The notes below the pieces were generated by a model, which made no database searches, was not told where the DNA came from, and saw nothing but the letters and a program-made list of their open reading frames with translations. Positions 44,201 to 54,416 of a stretch of 64,000 nucleotides of DNA are shown piece by piece; position 1 is the first letter of the stretch, and every line of letters starts with the position of its first letter. The stretch is taken from assembly GCA_016779485.1 (NCBI GenBank), contig JADHNN010000002.1, positions 64,580-128,579 on the forward strand, read 5' to 3'. Made by a program: the position numbers and the translations under genes. The stretch is from Gammaproteobacteria bacterium (lineage in GTDB: Bacteria > Pseudomonadota > Gammaproteobacteria > GCA-002705445 > GCA-002716945).

Positions 44201-44852
44201 AAAGTTTTTTTAAGATTATATTAGCTAATTGTTGTTCAGCAGGTTTTACTTTATTTGATTTAATAGATTTTTTAATTTTTAGATCTTTTAATTCGCATGT
44301 GATTATATATTTTTTTTTTTCATTTTTTAAATATTTCGTACTATAAATAGGTAAATCAAGTTTCTTTGATTGCATATATTCTTGAAGAGATGTTTTAGGA
44401 TCTTTCTCAATAAGTTGTTCTGTTATATTAGATGAAAATAAGTTATGAAGAATCGACCTAGTATTTTCATAATCGCTATCAATATACAAGGCGCCAATGA
44501 GAGATTCAAATATGTCTGAAAATATATTTCCTTCCTTGAAATCCGGATTAATTTTATTAAAGATAGCCCTTAAATTAAGTTTTAGAAAATGTTCATTCAA
44601 ACTTCGTGTGTTTACAAGATTTTGTCGTGCTACAGTTATTTTACCTTCAGAATAACTCGGATACTTTTCATACAACATTTCAGTTATAACAAGCTGCAAG
44701 ACAGAGTCTCCTAATATTTCTAATCTTTCATAATTATCATTAGATGTAGATTTATGTGTCAGAGCAGATATAAATAAATGAATCTCTCTTGGTTTATAGC
44801 AAAAAGCCATATTTATAGAGTCAAAAACAGCTTGATCAATGTTCTCACTCAA
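44187..44852 (-). CDS. rnc: Ribonuclease III
   Basis: YERLEILGDSVLQLVI, FESLIGALYIDSD. Confidence 0.96.
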   Translation of the reverse strand: MSENIDQAVFDSINMAFCYKPREIHLFISALTHKSTSNDNYERLEILGDSVLQLVITEMLYEKYPSYSEGKITVARQNLVNTRSLNEHFLKLNLRAIFNKINPDFKEGNIFSDIFESLIGALYIDSDYENTRSILHNLFSSNITEQLIEKDPKTSLQEYMQSKKLDLPIYSTKYLKNEKKKYIITCELKDLKIKKSIKSNKVKPAEQQLANIILKKLYENN

Positions 44853-45573
44853 TACGATTGCCTACCCTATCAAAGAAATCATAATAACTATCAAAGTTCC
44901 AAAACATCCAAATATAAAAAGCTTTTCCTACTAAATTCTCTTTTGGCACTGGGCCCCAATAACGACTGTCGTTCGAATTATCTCTATTATCACCCATAAC
45001 AAAGTAGCTATCATCAGGTACTGTATACTTGAAATTGAATGTAGGAGCTTTTTGATTTAAAACAAGATATTCTTTATTTTCATTTTTTTCCAAAGACACA
45101 GTGCCATCAGCTATTTCAATCGGGTCAAAATTATGTTCTATATCAGTTTGTAAATATTCTATACCATTAATAAAAAGTACTTTATCTTTATATATTATTT
45201 GATCACCTGGGAGCGCTATGACTCTTTTAATATAATTAATTTTTTTGTTTTCTGGATATTTAAAGACAACTACATCACCTCTTTTCGGTTCCTCATTCTC
45301 AAGAAAAGTGATACTAGTTAGAGGGATTTTATATCCATAAATATTCTTATCAACTAAAATAAAATCACCTATCATTAACGTTGGTATCATTGACCCTGAT
45401 GGTATTTTATAGGGTTCAATGAAAAATGATCTGATGAGTAGTACGGCAAAAAGTACAGGAAATATGGAAGATGAAAATTCTGACACTTGAGTAAGTAGTA
45501 ACCGCTTAGTCTTAATTAATGAAAATAATCCCGTAATTATAGTAAGTAATACAAGTATTAGAGTAAAATCCAT
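44845..45573 (-). CDS. lepB: Signal peptidase I
   Basis: IPSGSMIPTLMIGD, YIKRVIALPGD, MGDNRDNSNDSRYWG. Confidence 0.96.
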   Translation of the reverse strand: MDFTLILVLLTIITGLFSLIKTKRLLLTQVSEFSSSIFPVLFAVLLIRSFFIEPYKIPSGSMIPTLMIGDFILVDKNIYGYKIPLTSITFLENEEPKRGDVVVFKYPENKKINYIKRVIALPGDQIIYKDKVLFINGIEYLQTDIEHNFDPIEIADGTVSLEKNENKEYLVLNQKAPTFNFKYTVPDDSYFVMGDNRDNSNDSRYWGPVPKENLVGKAFYIWMFWNFDSYYDFFDRVGNRIE

Positions 45574-45574
45574 T

Positions 45575-47362
45575 CTATTCCTCAGAGGTTGATAAAAATT
45601 TGTAGAATGCTTCTCGTGGTATTTCTACATTACCAATTTTTTTCATTTTTTTCTTACCTTCTTTTTGCTTTTTTAGCAGTTTCATCTTTCGCGTGACATC
45701 TCCGCCATATAATTTAGCTGTAACATCTTTTCTATAACCTTTAATAGAAGTTGATGAAAGTATTTTAGCGCCAACACATCCTTGAATAGTGATTTCAAAG
45801 CTCTGCCTCGGAATTAATTTTTTAAGATTTTCAATAAGTTCTCTAGATCTTCTATATGAATTATCTTTATGGAGTATCTGTGACAAAGCATCTATCTTTT
45901 TTTTGTTTACATGAATATCTAACCTGATCATTTTACTTTCTCTATAATCAATTATATCGTAGTCGTAAGAAGCATATCCTTTAGATGCAGACTTAAGTGT
46001 ATCGAAGAAGTCATATATTATCTCTGAAAGTGGGATTTCATATTTAATTTCAGCCATATTAGAGCGGTATATTAAATCTTTCTGAATTCCTCTTTTAGAA
46101 GTACATAATTCTATTACAGAACCTAAATGTTGCGAGGGTGTAACAATTGAAATTAATGCTATTGGTTCGTAATAACATTTAATACTATTATCATCAGGTA
46201 AATCACTTGGTTTTCTAATATCATTAATATCCCCTTTTTTATTTTCCACACGATAAGTAACGGATGGAACTGTCATCAAGAATTCAAGGTTATATTCTCT
46301 TTGTAAACGCTCACGAATAATTTCCATATGTAACAATCCAAGAAATCCACATCTAAATCCATGACCCAATGATTGCGAACTCTCAGGTTCATAAGTAAAT
46401 GAATTATCATTTAATGAAAGCTTATCCAAAGCTTTTTTAGATTCTTGATAATCATTAGAATCAACGGGATAAAATCCAGAATAAACTCGAGGTTGAATTT
46501 TTTTAAAGCCAGCAAGTGCTGTTGCATTATCATTTTTAGCTAAAATAATGGTATCTCCTACAGGTGCTGAATCCAGTGTTTTTATTGAAGCTATCATAAA
46601 CCCAACTTGACCAGACTTTAAAATTGATGAGTTAGTCATAGCTGGGTTAAATGTTCCAAGTTTGTCTACAATAAATTCACGTTTATTTGAGAATACTTTT
46701 ATTTTATCTTTTAATGATATTTGACCATCTATAATTTTGACTAATACAACGATACCAAGATAATTATCAAACCATGAATCTATTATAAAAGCTTTGAGGT
46801 CTCCATTAATTAACCCTTTTGGTTTGGGAATATTAATGATAATTTTTTCTATGAGCTCATCAACACCTAAACCTGATTTAGCACTAACATTCAATATTTC
46901 TGATGAATCAATTTCTAACAATACTGATAAATCTTTTTTCACAGCTTCTGTATCAGCTGAAGGCAAATCAATTTTATTGATTACAGGAATAATTTTTAAA
47001 CCTAAGTCACGTGTAACATTAAAGTGAGCTATAGTCTGTGCCTCAAGACCTTGTGTTGCATCAACTAATAAAATAACTCCGTCACATGCAGATAAAGAAC
47101 GAGAAACTTCGTAGGAAAAATCTACATGGCCAGGAGTATCAATTATATTAATGTTATAATCTTGTCCAAGATATGACGTATTCAAACTAACTGTTTGAGC
47201 CTTGATTGTTATACCGCGTTCCCGTTCTAAATCCATTGAATCTAGAATTTGTTCTTTCATTTTCCTTGAGCTTATATCGCCATACTTTTCTATCATACGG
47301 TCAGCAAGAGTAGATTTTCCGTGATCTATGTGAGCAACTATAGCTATGTTTCGGATATTCAT
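45575..47362 (-). CDS. lepA: Elongation factor 4
   Basis: IVAHIDHGKSTLADR, RERGITIKAQ, CGFLGLLHMEI. Confidence 0.97.
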   Translation of the reverse strand: MNIRNIAIVAHIDHGKSTLADRMIEKYGDISSRKMKEQILDSMDLERERGITIKAQTVSLNTSYLGQDYNINIIDTPGHVDFSYEVSRSLSACDGVILLVDATQGLEAQTIAHFNVTRDLGLKIIPVINKIDLPSADTEAVKKDLSVLLEIDSSEILNVSAKSGLGVDELIEKIIINIPKPKGLINGDLKAFIIDSWFDNYLGIVVLVKIIDGQISLKDKIKVFSNKREFIVDKLGTFNPAMTNSSILKSGQVGFMIASIKTLDSAPVGDTIILAKNDNATALAGFKKIQPRVYSGFYPVDSNDYQESKKALDKLSLNDNSFTYEPESSQSLGHGFRCGFLGLLHMEIIRERLQREYNLEFLMTVPSVTYRVENKKGDINDIRKPSDLPDDNSIKCYYEPIALISIVTPSQHLGSVIELCTSKRGIQKDLIYRSNMAEIKYEIPLSEIIYDFFDTLKSASKGYASYDYDIIDYRESKMIRLDIHVNKKKIDALSQILHKDNSYRRSRELIENLKKLIPRQSFEITIQGCVGAKILSSTSIKGYRKDVTAKLYGGDVTRKMKLLKKQKEGKKKMKKIGNVEIPREAFYKFLSTSEE

Positions 47363-47398
47363 TTGCTCTATAATATATTAGAGTCTTAAAACATCAAA

Positions 47399-48811
47399 TC
47401 ATTTAGCGATTTTTAGTGCAATAAACAAAGGTGAGGATTGTCTGTAAACTAGAAGATTAACATATGAATTATTTTTTGCATTCTTCATTATTTTCGTGAA
47501 ATCATCTGAATCTTTAATTACAGTATTATTAATCTTTGTAATAATATCATTAATCTTAAGGTCATAGTTGTTATTAATGTTACTGTCAACTGATGTTACC
47601 AATACGCCTGTTTTAATATCTGAAGATTTCATATCTTGTAGAGTTAAATTTCTTACTGAAATACCAGAAATAGAGTTAGACATAATTTTTCTAGACCCTA
47701 TTGAAGCGATTTTTTCATCTGTAGGTAACTCCTCTAAAGTTACAGACAAGTTTCTAATAAGTTTATTTCTTAATATCTGAACCTGAAAAGATTTACCAAC
47801 TTTTGACTGGCCCACGACTAATGGCAAATCTGTTGATTTATTTATGTCAGTCTTATTGAATTTTAAAATTACATCCCCCTGCTTGAAGCGAGCTTTTTCT
47901 GCTGGACTGTTGGGTAATATTTTGCTTACTAGGGCGCCTTTTGCTTTATCTAGTCCAAAACTTTTTGCAAGCTTATCATCAATCTCTTGTATATAAACAC
48001 CCAGCCAACCTCTACTTACCCTGCCTTTAGTCTTTAACTGGTGGTATACGTCATTAACTGTATCTGAAGGTATAGCAAATGACACACCCATAAACCCGCC
48101 TGTTCTACTGTAGATCTGAGCATTGACGCCTATAACCTCACCAGAAAGATTGAAAAGAGGGCCTCCAGAATTACCAGGATTAATTGCAACGTCAGTTTGA
48201 ATATATGGTACATAATTATCCCCAGCTAGTTTCCTCTGTTTACCACTAACTATTCCTGCGGTAACCGTCTGATTGAACCCAAAAGGTGAGCCTATAGCTA
48301 AAACCCATTCTCCTAGCCTCACATTATCTTGAGACGCTATCTTTACAACTGGCAAATTCTTTGCATTAATTTTTAATAAAGCAAGATCACTTCTTTTATC
48401 AGAGCCAATGAGTTCTGCATCATATGAAGTCTTATCATTTGCAATAATAGATATTTTATTTGCTCCAACTACAACATGATGATTTGTCATAATATACCCA
48501 TCGCTTGACAAGATAAAACCAGAACCAGAACTAGGTTGATTTCTTCTAGGTTGATTTTGTCGCTCGTCAAAAAATTTTTTGAAAAGATCATTAAACTCAT
48601 CAGGCATACCAGGAGGTGTCTGGAATTGATTACTATTATTATTTGGATTCGTTGATCTTGTTGCATTTACAATAACCACTGCCGGCATATTTTGCTCAAC
48701 AATTTCTGTAAAATCTGGATAAGATGCTGCATATAGTGAAAGAGGCATGTAGCTCAGCACCAATAAAAAAGTAGCAATAAAATAATTCTTCAAATTATTT
48801 ACATTCATCAT
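47399..48811 (-). CDS. DegP/MucD-type periplasmic serine endoprotease
   Basis: Catalytic H in TNHHVV, GNSGGPLFN; two PDZ-like regions. Confidence 0.93.
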   Translation of the reverse strand: MMNVNNLKNYFIATFLLVLSYMPLSLYAASYPDFTEIVEQNMPAVVIVNATRSTNPNNNSNQFQTPPGMPDEFNDLFKKFFDERQNQPRRNQPSSGSGFILSSDGYIMTNHHVVVGANKISIIANDKTSYDAELIGSDKRSDLALLKINAKNLPVVKIASQDNVRLGEWVLAIGSPFGFNQTVTAGIVSGKQRKLAGDNYVPYIQTDVAINPGNSGGPLFNLSGEVIGVNAQIYSRTGGFMGVSFAIPSDTVNDVYHQLKTKGRVSRGWLGVYIQEIDDKLAKSFGLDKAKGALVSKILPNSPAEKARFKQGDVILKFNKTDINKSTDLPLVVGQSKVGKSFQVQILRNKLIRNLSVTLEELPTDEKIASIGSRKIMSNSISGISVRNLTLQDMKSSDIKTGVLVTSVDSNINNNYDLKINDIITKINNTVIKDSDDFTKIMKNAKNNSYVNLLVYRQSSPLFIALKIAK

Positions 48812-49142
48812 TTTGTTTACCTTCCTGATTTTCTAATTTTATACATGAACTGTCATCAGTGACACGTTTTATCAAATCGTTCTCTTTTTGAATATTTTCT
48901 TGGGCAATAATATTACTTTCTGTTTGTTGAAAACTTATTAATCCATAAGCTGTTACTATAGCAAAAAACACTGATGCAGCAATGTTTATAAAATTTTTGT
49001 AATTGAAGTTTTTAGAATCAATATTCATATGTATATTTTTCATAACATTATCTGAAAATGTCTTTGAAACATAAGGAGGAAAATCATTATTTAAAATACC
49101 CAATATTTTCCCAAGAACACTGTAGTTTTTATTCTTCATCAT
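48795..49142 (-). CDS. Putative RseA/MucA-type anti-sigma factor
   Basis: 115 aa with central TM segment, overlaps rpoE-like gene and degP-like gene. Confidence 0.65.
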   Translation of the reverse strand: MMKNKNYSVLGKILGILNNDFPPYVSKTFSDNVMKNIHMNIDSKNFNYKNFINIAASVFFAIVTAYGLISFQQTESNIIAQENIQKENDLIKRVTDDSSCIKLENQEGKQNDECK

Positions 49143-49695
49143 TTATCCTTTTAAAATCTGAGATTAACATGTTTCTAGCTCTATGCAACCTAGAGCGAAC
49201 AGTTCCAATTGGAATAGATAATTTTTTAGATATTTCATCATATGTAAAATCTTTTATTTCATATAATTCTATCAATGTTCTCAAATCATCAGGCAAATTA
49301 TCCATTAGTGGTTGTAGTGTATTAATTAGTTCATTTAGCTGATAGTAATCTCTCGGGTTATCCTTAGATATATTCATGTCTATAAGACAATTTTCTTCTG
49401 AAATAGTTTCCTTTTCGTTTCGTTTTTCTTTTGAGTTAATATAGTTAAGGCTTGTATTTACGGCTATTCTATATAGCCACGAGTAAAACTTACTATCTGA
49501 TTTAAATGTCGAAAGATTCTGATATGCTTTTAAAAAAACCTCTTGAGCTACATCTTCAGCATCTATAATATTTTTTGTGTATTTATAACAAGTGTTGATA
49601 ATTCGAAATTGATACTTTTCAACTAAATATTTATATGAATCTGTATTTCCAGAAAGACACTCTGCAATGATTTCATCATCTTCTTTAATAATCAT
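49129..49695 (-). CDS. rpoE: RNA polymerase sigma factor RpoE (ECF)
   Basis: ECF sigma region 2 DAEDVAQEVFLKAYQNL and region 4 IPIGTVRSRLHRAR; divergent from nadB. Confidence 0.92.
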   Translation of the reverse strand: MIIKEDDEIIAECLSGNTDSYKYLVEKYQFRIINTCYKYTKNIIDAEDVAQEVFLKAYQNLSTFKSDSKFYSWLYRIAVNTSLNYINSKEKRNEKETISEENCLIDMNISKDNPRDYYQLNELINTLQPLMDNLPDDLRTLIELYEIKDFTYDEISKKLSIPIGTVRSRLHRARNMLISDFKRINDEE

Positions 49696-49732
49696 ATTTC
49701 TAGTTTAAGGTTGATATGGTACTTTATAGTAT

Positions 49733-51337
49733 ATGTCTACTAGACTTAATACTGAAGTTTTAATAGTTGGTTCTGGAATATCTGGACTATTATGTGCCAT
49801 TGAATTGGCTAAGAGTCGCAAAGTCTTAATATTGAGTAAATCACATACCGATGATTGTTCAACGTCTTGGGCTCAAGGCGGAATTGCTGCTGCTATCAAT
49901 GATCAGGATGATGTTAAGAAGCATGCAGAAGATACAATCTTAAATGGACATTATATCTGCGACAATGAGTCAGTATTAAAAATAATAAAACAAGGAAAAG
50001 ATAGTATCGATTTACTAATCAAATATGGTGTTGATTTTAACAAAAATGGTAAAAACCTTAAACAGACATTAGAAGGTGGTCATTCAAAACGAAGAATTGC
50101 CTACCACAATGATAATACTGGCGAAGAAATTCATACATCTCTTTTAAAGAAAGCTAAGAGTAATAAAAACATTACTATTAAAGAAAATATTATGGCGATA
50201 GATTTAATTGGAGATAAAGATAAACATTGCGAAGGCTTATATGCTTATGATGATATTAGTCGATCTGTTATCACGGTTCAAGCTAATATTACAATTCTAG
50301 CTACAGGTGGTGCGAGTAAAATTTATCAATACACAACTAACCCTGACACATCTACAGGTGATGGCGTAGCCTTAGCCTATAGGTTTGGCTGTACGATATC
50401 AAACATGGAATTTATACAGTTTCATCCAACATGTTTATATCACTCTAAGGAAAAAAGTTTTCTCATATCAGAATCATTGAGAGGAGAAGGAGCAAAGCTT
50501 GTAAATCCTGATGGCGAATACTTTATGAATAAATATGATATCAGGGGTGAACTAGCGCCGCGAGATGTTGTGGCGAGAGCAATAGATATAGAAATGAAAA
50601 ATAACTCTTATAAATGTGTATACCTAGACATATCGTTTAAAAGTAAAGGTTATATTTTAAAGCGTTTTCCAAATATATATAAAAAATGTTTAATGTTAGG
50701 TATTGATATTAGTAAATCTACTATTCCTGTAGTGCCTGCTGCTCATTATACCTGTGGTGGGATAAGAACAAACGTATCGGGTGAAACAGATTGTCCAAAT
50801 TTATTTGCCATTGGAGAAGTAGCTCATACTGGATTACATGGTGCTAACAGATTAGCTAGCAACTCTTTATTGGAATGTTCTGTTATGGCTATGGAGTGCA
50901 GTAAAATGATCAATAGAAAAAATATACCATTAAGAGAGAAGGCTCTGCCTTTGTGGAATGATAGCTATGTAACAGAAGGTTGCGATGAGAATATATTAAT
51001 TTCACACAATTGGGCTGAGTTAAGAAAAATAATGTGGAATTATGTTGGTATTCTAAGAACGGATAAAATGCTTAATAGAGCAAAAGAAAAATTATCTGTT
51101 ATTAACAGTGAAATTAATGAATTTTACCACACACACAAGATAAGCAAAGACTTGCTAGAATTACGAAATATTATTGATGTAGCTAATATTATAACTGATG
51201 CTGCCATTATAAGAAAAGAAAGTCGGGGTTTGCACTACAATAAAGACTATCCAGTTACAAAAGATGAGTTTAATAAACCTACAGAATTAAAGAATACAAA
51301 AAAAGACTTCATAATGAAGCTTGTGTCTAAAGCTTAA
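49733..51337 (+). CDS. nadB: L-aspartate oxidase
   Basis: [47 protein letters not shown]. Confidence 0.96.
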   Translation: MSTRLNTEVLIVGSGISGLLCAIELAKSRKVLILSKSHTDDCSTSWAQGGIAAAINDQDDVKKHAEDTILNGHYICDNESVLKIIKQGKDSIDLLIKYGVDFNKNGKNLKQTLEGGHSKRRIAYHNDNTGEEIHTSLLKKAKSNKNITIKENIMAIDLIGDKDKHCEGLYAYDDISRSVITVQANITILATGGASKIYQYTTNPDTSTGDGVALAYRFGCTISNMEFIQFHPTCLYHSKEKSFLISESLRGEGAKLVNPDGEYFMNKYDIRGELAPRDVVARAIDIEMKNNSYKCVYLDISFKSKGYILKRFPNIYKKCLMLGIDISKSTIPVVPAAHYTCGGIRTNVSGETDCPNLFAIGEVAHTGLHGANRLASNSLLECSVMAMECSKMINRKNIPLREKALPLWNDSYVTEGCDENILISHNWAELRKIMWNYVGILRTDKMLNRAKEKLSVINSEINEFYHTHKISKDLLELRNIIDVANIITDAAIIRKESRGLHYNKDYPVTKDEFNKPTELKNTKKDFIMKLVSKA

Positions 51338-51869
51338 ATATTGTTTTTCTATAATAACGTAATTCATCAATTGAATCTCTTATGTCGTCTAATGCTCGAT
51401 GATTAGAATTTTTTTGAAAGTTATCCATATCTTCAAAATACCACCTTTTACCAAGTTCACGTATTGAACTAACATCAATGCTTCTGTAATGACAAAATTT
51501 CTCCAAATCAGGCATACATCTTGCCAAAAACCTTCTATCTTGACAAATAGTATTACCACATAAAGGGGACTCTCCTTTTTGAACATACTTAGACAAAAAA
51601 TCAATTGTTTTCTTTTCAGCAATAGATTCTGTGACATTACTGCCTAGTACTTTCTGAACCAAACCGCTTCGATTGTGATGATCTGTATTCCATTTATCCA
51701 TACCATTAAGAATTTCATTAGGTTGGTTTATAACAAGATTAGGGCCTTCCTCCAGAATATTGAGATTTTTATCAGTAACAATTGATGCAATTTCAATAAT
51801 GTAATCACGTTGGGTATCTAGGCCTGTCATCTCTAAATCAATCCAAATCATGTTACTTCTATCTTTCAT
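51327..51869 (-). CDS. orn: Oligoribonuclease
   Basis: [24 protein letters not shown]. Confidence 0.96.
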   Translation of the reverse strand: MKDRSNMIWIDLEMTGLDTQRDYIIEIASIVTDKNLNILEEGPNLVINQPNEILNGMDKWNTDHHNRSGLVQKVLGSNVTESIAEKKTIDFLSKYVQKGESPLCGNTICQDRRFLARCMPDLEKFCHYRSIDVSSIRELGKRWYFEDMDNFQKNSNHRALDDIRDSIDELRYYRKTIFKL

Positions 51870-51916
51870 CTGATAAGATTATTATAATAAGTGATTAAAG
51901 TAAAACCACAATATAA

Positions 51917-53149
51917 ATGAGTGAAGTTTCAATAATTCTTACTTTCTATCTTTCTGTAAAGTTGGTATTAGATTTATCACAAATGTATACCATTAAAAAT
52001 GCATCTGTAGACAAGGTGTCATTGAAATTATTAGATATAAATCAGGATGATGACAAGATTTCACGTAAATATAATATTTCAAAATTAAATGTATCTGTAA
52101 TAAGAAACATTACCTATGTAGGATGGATATATATTATATTTCAAGGTGGTTTAATAAAAGAGTTGAATATTTTTTTTGATTCAACAGATTTACATACATC
52201 TTTATCAGATTTATTGGTGATTGTATCTCTATACATAATGATAAGTATATCAATGCTTGTTTTTGCTTTTTATTCAAATTTTGTCGTAGAGGAAAAATAT
52301 GGGTTTAATACATCTTCAAAGTCTCTATTTTTTAAAGATAATATAATCTCTTTAATATTATCTATCGCATTAATTTCAATGTTGAGCTTAATATTTTTTT
52401 ATTTATTTAGTTTTCCTGATTTATGGTGGTTTCTAATGTCCCTGACGATATTATTTATTATAATTATAAGTATATTTATTTACCCCACATATATTTCTCC
52501 ACTATTTAATAAGTTTCAGAATTTGAACGATGATGATATTAAAAATGAAATTAAGGATCTGTCTGAAAAAACCAGTTTCCCAGTAAATAATTTATATGTT
52601 ATGGATAGATCAAAAAGATCTAAACATCCAAATGCATATTTTACGGGATTTAAAAATAACAGAAGAATAGTATTTTTTGATACACTGCTTAGTATCCTCA
52701 CGCCACGCGAAGTTAAAGCAGTTCTTGCACATGAAATTGGACACTATAAGCATAACCACATTGTAAAATCTTTATTACTATCTACATTCATAATCTTTTT
52801 AGGACTGTTCCTACTATCCAGTTTGGTTAATAGCACAACATATCTTAATTTATTGAACTTGCCGTTTAATGCAAGTTCACAATTGATTGCGTTATTTTTT
52901 ACATATCAAGTTGCAAGTTTTTTCATAGACCCTCTTTTTTCATCATTATCTAGAAAAAATGAGTACGAAGCTGATGCTTATGCAGCTGATCAAGTAGATA
53001 AAGAATATTTAATTTCATCATTAACAAAATTGTATAAATCAAATCTATCGTTCTTGGTTCCAAATAAATTTTATGCTTTATTTTATTATTCACATCCAAC
53101 TGTACTAGAAAGAATAAATAAATTAAGGAGTAACGATGGAAGACTTTGA
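51917..53149 (+). CDS. M48-family (Ste24-like) membrane zinc metallopeptidase
   Basis: HEIGH zinc motif, NEYEADAYA third ligand region, multiple TM. Confidence 0.9.
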   Translation: MSEVSIILTFYLSVKLVLDLSQMYTIKNASVDKVSLKLLDINQDDDKISRKYNISKLNVSVIRNITYVGWIYIIFQGGLIKELNIFFDSTDLHTSLSDLLVIVSLYIMISISMLVFAFYSNFVVEEKYGFNTSSKSLFFKDNIISLILSIALISMLSLIFFYLFSFPDLWWFLMSLTILFIIIISIFIYPTYISPLFNKFQNLNDDDIKNEIKDLSEKTSFPVNNLYVMDRSKRSKHPNAYFTGFKNNRRIVFFDTLLSILTPREVKAVLAHEIGHYKHNHIVKSLLLSTFIIFLGLFLLSSLVNSTTYLNLLNLPFNASSQLIALFFTYQVASFFIDPLFSSLSRKNEYEADAYAADQVDKEYLISSLTKLYKSNLSFLVPNKFYALFYYSHPTVLERINKLRSNDGRL

Positions 53150-53474
53150 TAAAAAAAAATGCTTACCCTGTGAAGGTGGTTTAGAACCTTTATCGAAGGA
53201 CAAATGTAATTTGTATATGAAAAAACTTCATAAAGATTGGGTCCTGGATCCTGATGCCAAATCAATCAAGAGAAGATTTACAAGAAAAAATCATTATGAA
53301 CTTTCATCTTTGATTAATCTAATAATTCATATATCAAATTCAGAAGATCATCATCCTGAGATCACTTTTCGATATAATACAGCTGATGTGAATTATTTTA
53401 CTTATGCGATCGATGGTTTATCTGAAAATGATTTTATTTGTGCTGCTAAACTAGATAAGTTTACATCGATTTAA
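53136..53474 (+). CDS. Pterin-4a-carbinolamine dehydratase
   Basis: EDHHPEITFRYNTADVNYFTYAIDGLSENDF. Confidence 0.92.
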   Translation: MEDFDKKKCLPCEGGLEPLSKDKCNLYMKKLHKDWVLDPDAKSIKRRFTRKNHYELSSLINLIIHISNSEDHHPEITFRYNTADVNYFTYAIDGLSENDFICAAKLDKFTSI

Positions 53475-54091
53475 ATAATTTTTCTTTCATTAAAGGCATG
53501 AGATATTGTCTCATTATCTAAAAAACCCAGTTCGCCGTTCAAAGGTAGGCCGAATGCTAACCTAGAAGTCTTGATATCTTTTTGGGAAGCCATGTTCTTA
53601 ATATAATGGGCAGTTGCCTCTCCTTCAATGGTAGTATTAGTTGCAAGTATTAATTCTGATACATTCCGAGTTGTAAGTCTTTTTTCTAATTTATCTAACC
53701 CAATTTCAGCTGGCCCACGTCCATCTATTGGTGATAAATTGCCTTGCAGTACAAAATAATAACCATTGTAATTAGTAGATTCGTCAATAGTATATACATC
53801 ACTAGCTGATTCAATTACGCAAATAACTGAAGTGTCCCTATTTTGCCTTTCACAGATATGGCAAGAATCTAAAGTTTGTTGTTGTACTTCTTCAATATCC
53901 ATAAAAACACCACAAACTAAACATTTTGATATCTTATTTTCAATATTTTTTAATTCTTCTGCTAGGTGTAGAGATTTTTCAGGATTAGAGTTTAATAATT
54001 GATAAGCTATACGTTGAGCGCTTTTCCTACCAATGCCAGGAAGAATTGTAATAGCATCAATTAAATTCTCTAGATATTTAGATTTTATCAT
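53471..54091 (-). CDS. recR: Recombination protein RecR
   Basis: LPGIGRKSAQRIAYQLL, C4 zinc region CLVCGVF..CHIC, TOPRIM. Confidence 0.96.
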   Translation of the reverse strand: MIKSKYLENLIDAITILPGIGRKSAQRIAYQLLNSNPEKSLHLAEELKNIENKISKCLVCGVFMDIEEVQQQTLDSCHICERQNRDTSVICVIESASDVYTIDESTNYNGYYFVLQGNLSPIDGRGPAEIGLDKLEKRLTTRNVSELILATNTTIEGEATAHYIKNMASQKDIKTSRLAFGLPLNGELGFLDNETISHAFNERKII

Positions 54092-54094
54092 AAA

Positions 54095-54403
54095 TTAAAA
54101 TGGAAGCTTCATGCCACCAGGTAAGTTTATAATATTTCCCATTTTTTCTTTTGTTTCTTTTTCTAGTTTATTCATTGCATCATTGCATGCAGCTACTAGA
54201 TAATCTTCAAGAATCTTCTTATTTCCTTTATGTGCATCATTATCAATATTAATACTAACTACTTGATGATTACCTTTTACGATAATTTTGACTGCACCCG
54301 CCGCAGCAACACCCTCAACCTTTATTTTATTAACTTCATTTTGAGCTTTTTTTATATTGCTATACATATTTTTAGCTTCTTTCATTTTATCAAACATACC
54401 CAT
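54095..54403 (-). CDS. ybaB: YbaB/EbfC nucleoid-associated protein
   Basis: MFDKMKEAKNMYSNIKKAQ.. MGNIINLPGGMKLPF; dnaX-ybaB-recR order. Confidence 0.94.
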   Translation of the reverse strand: MGMFDKMKEAKNMYSNIKKAQNEVNKIKVEGVAAAGAVKIIVKGNHQVVSINIDNDAHKGNKKILEDYLVAACNDAMNKLEKETKEKMGNIINLPGGMKLPF

Positions 54404-54416
54404 TAGTACTCTCCTT

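Noticed and set aside
51389-51637. 82-aa alternate-frame ORF inside orn
   Set aside because: Same-strand shadow frame of orn; the main frame has all catalytic motifs
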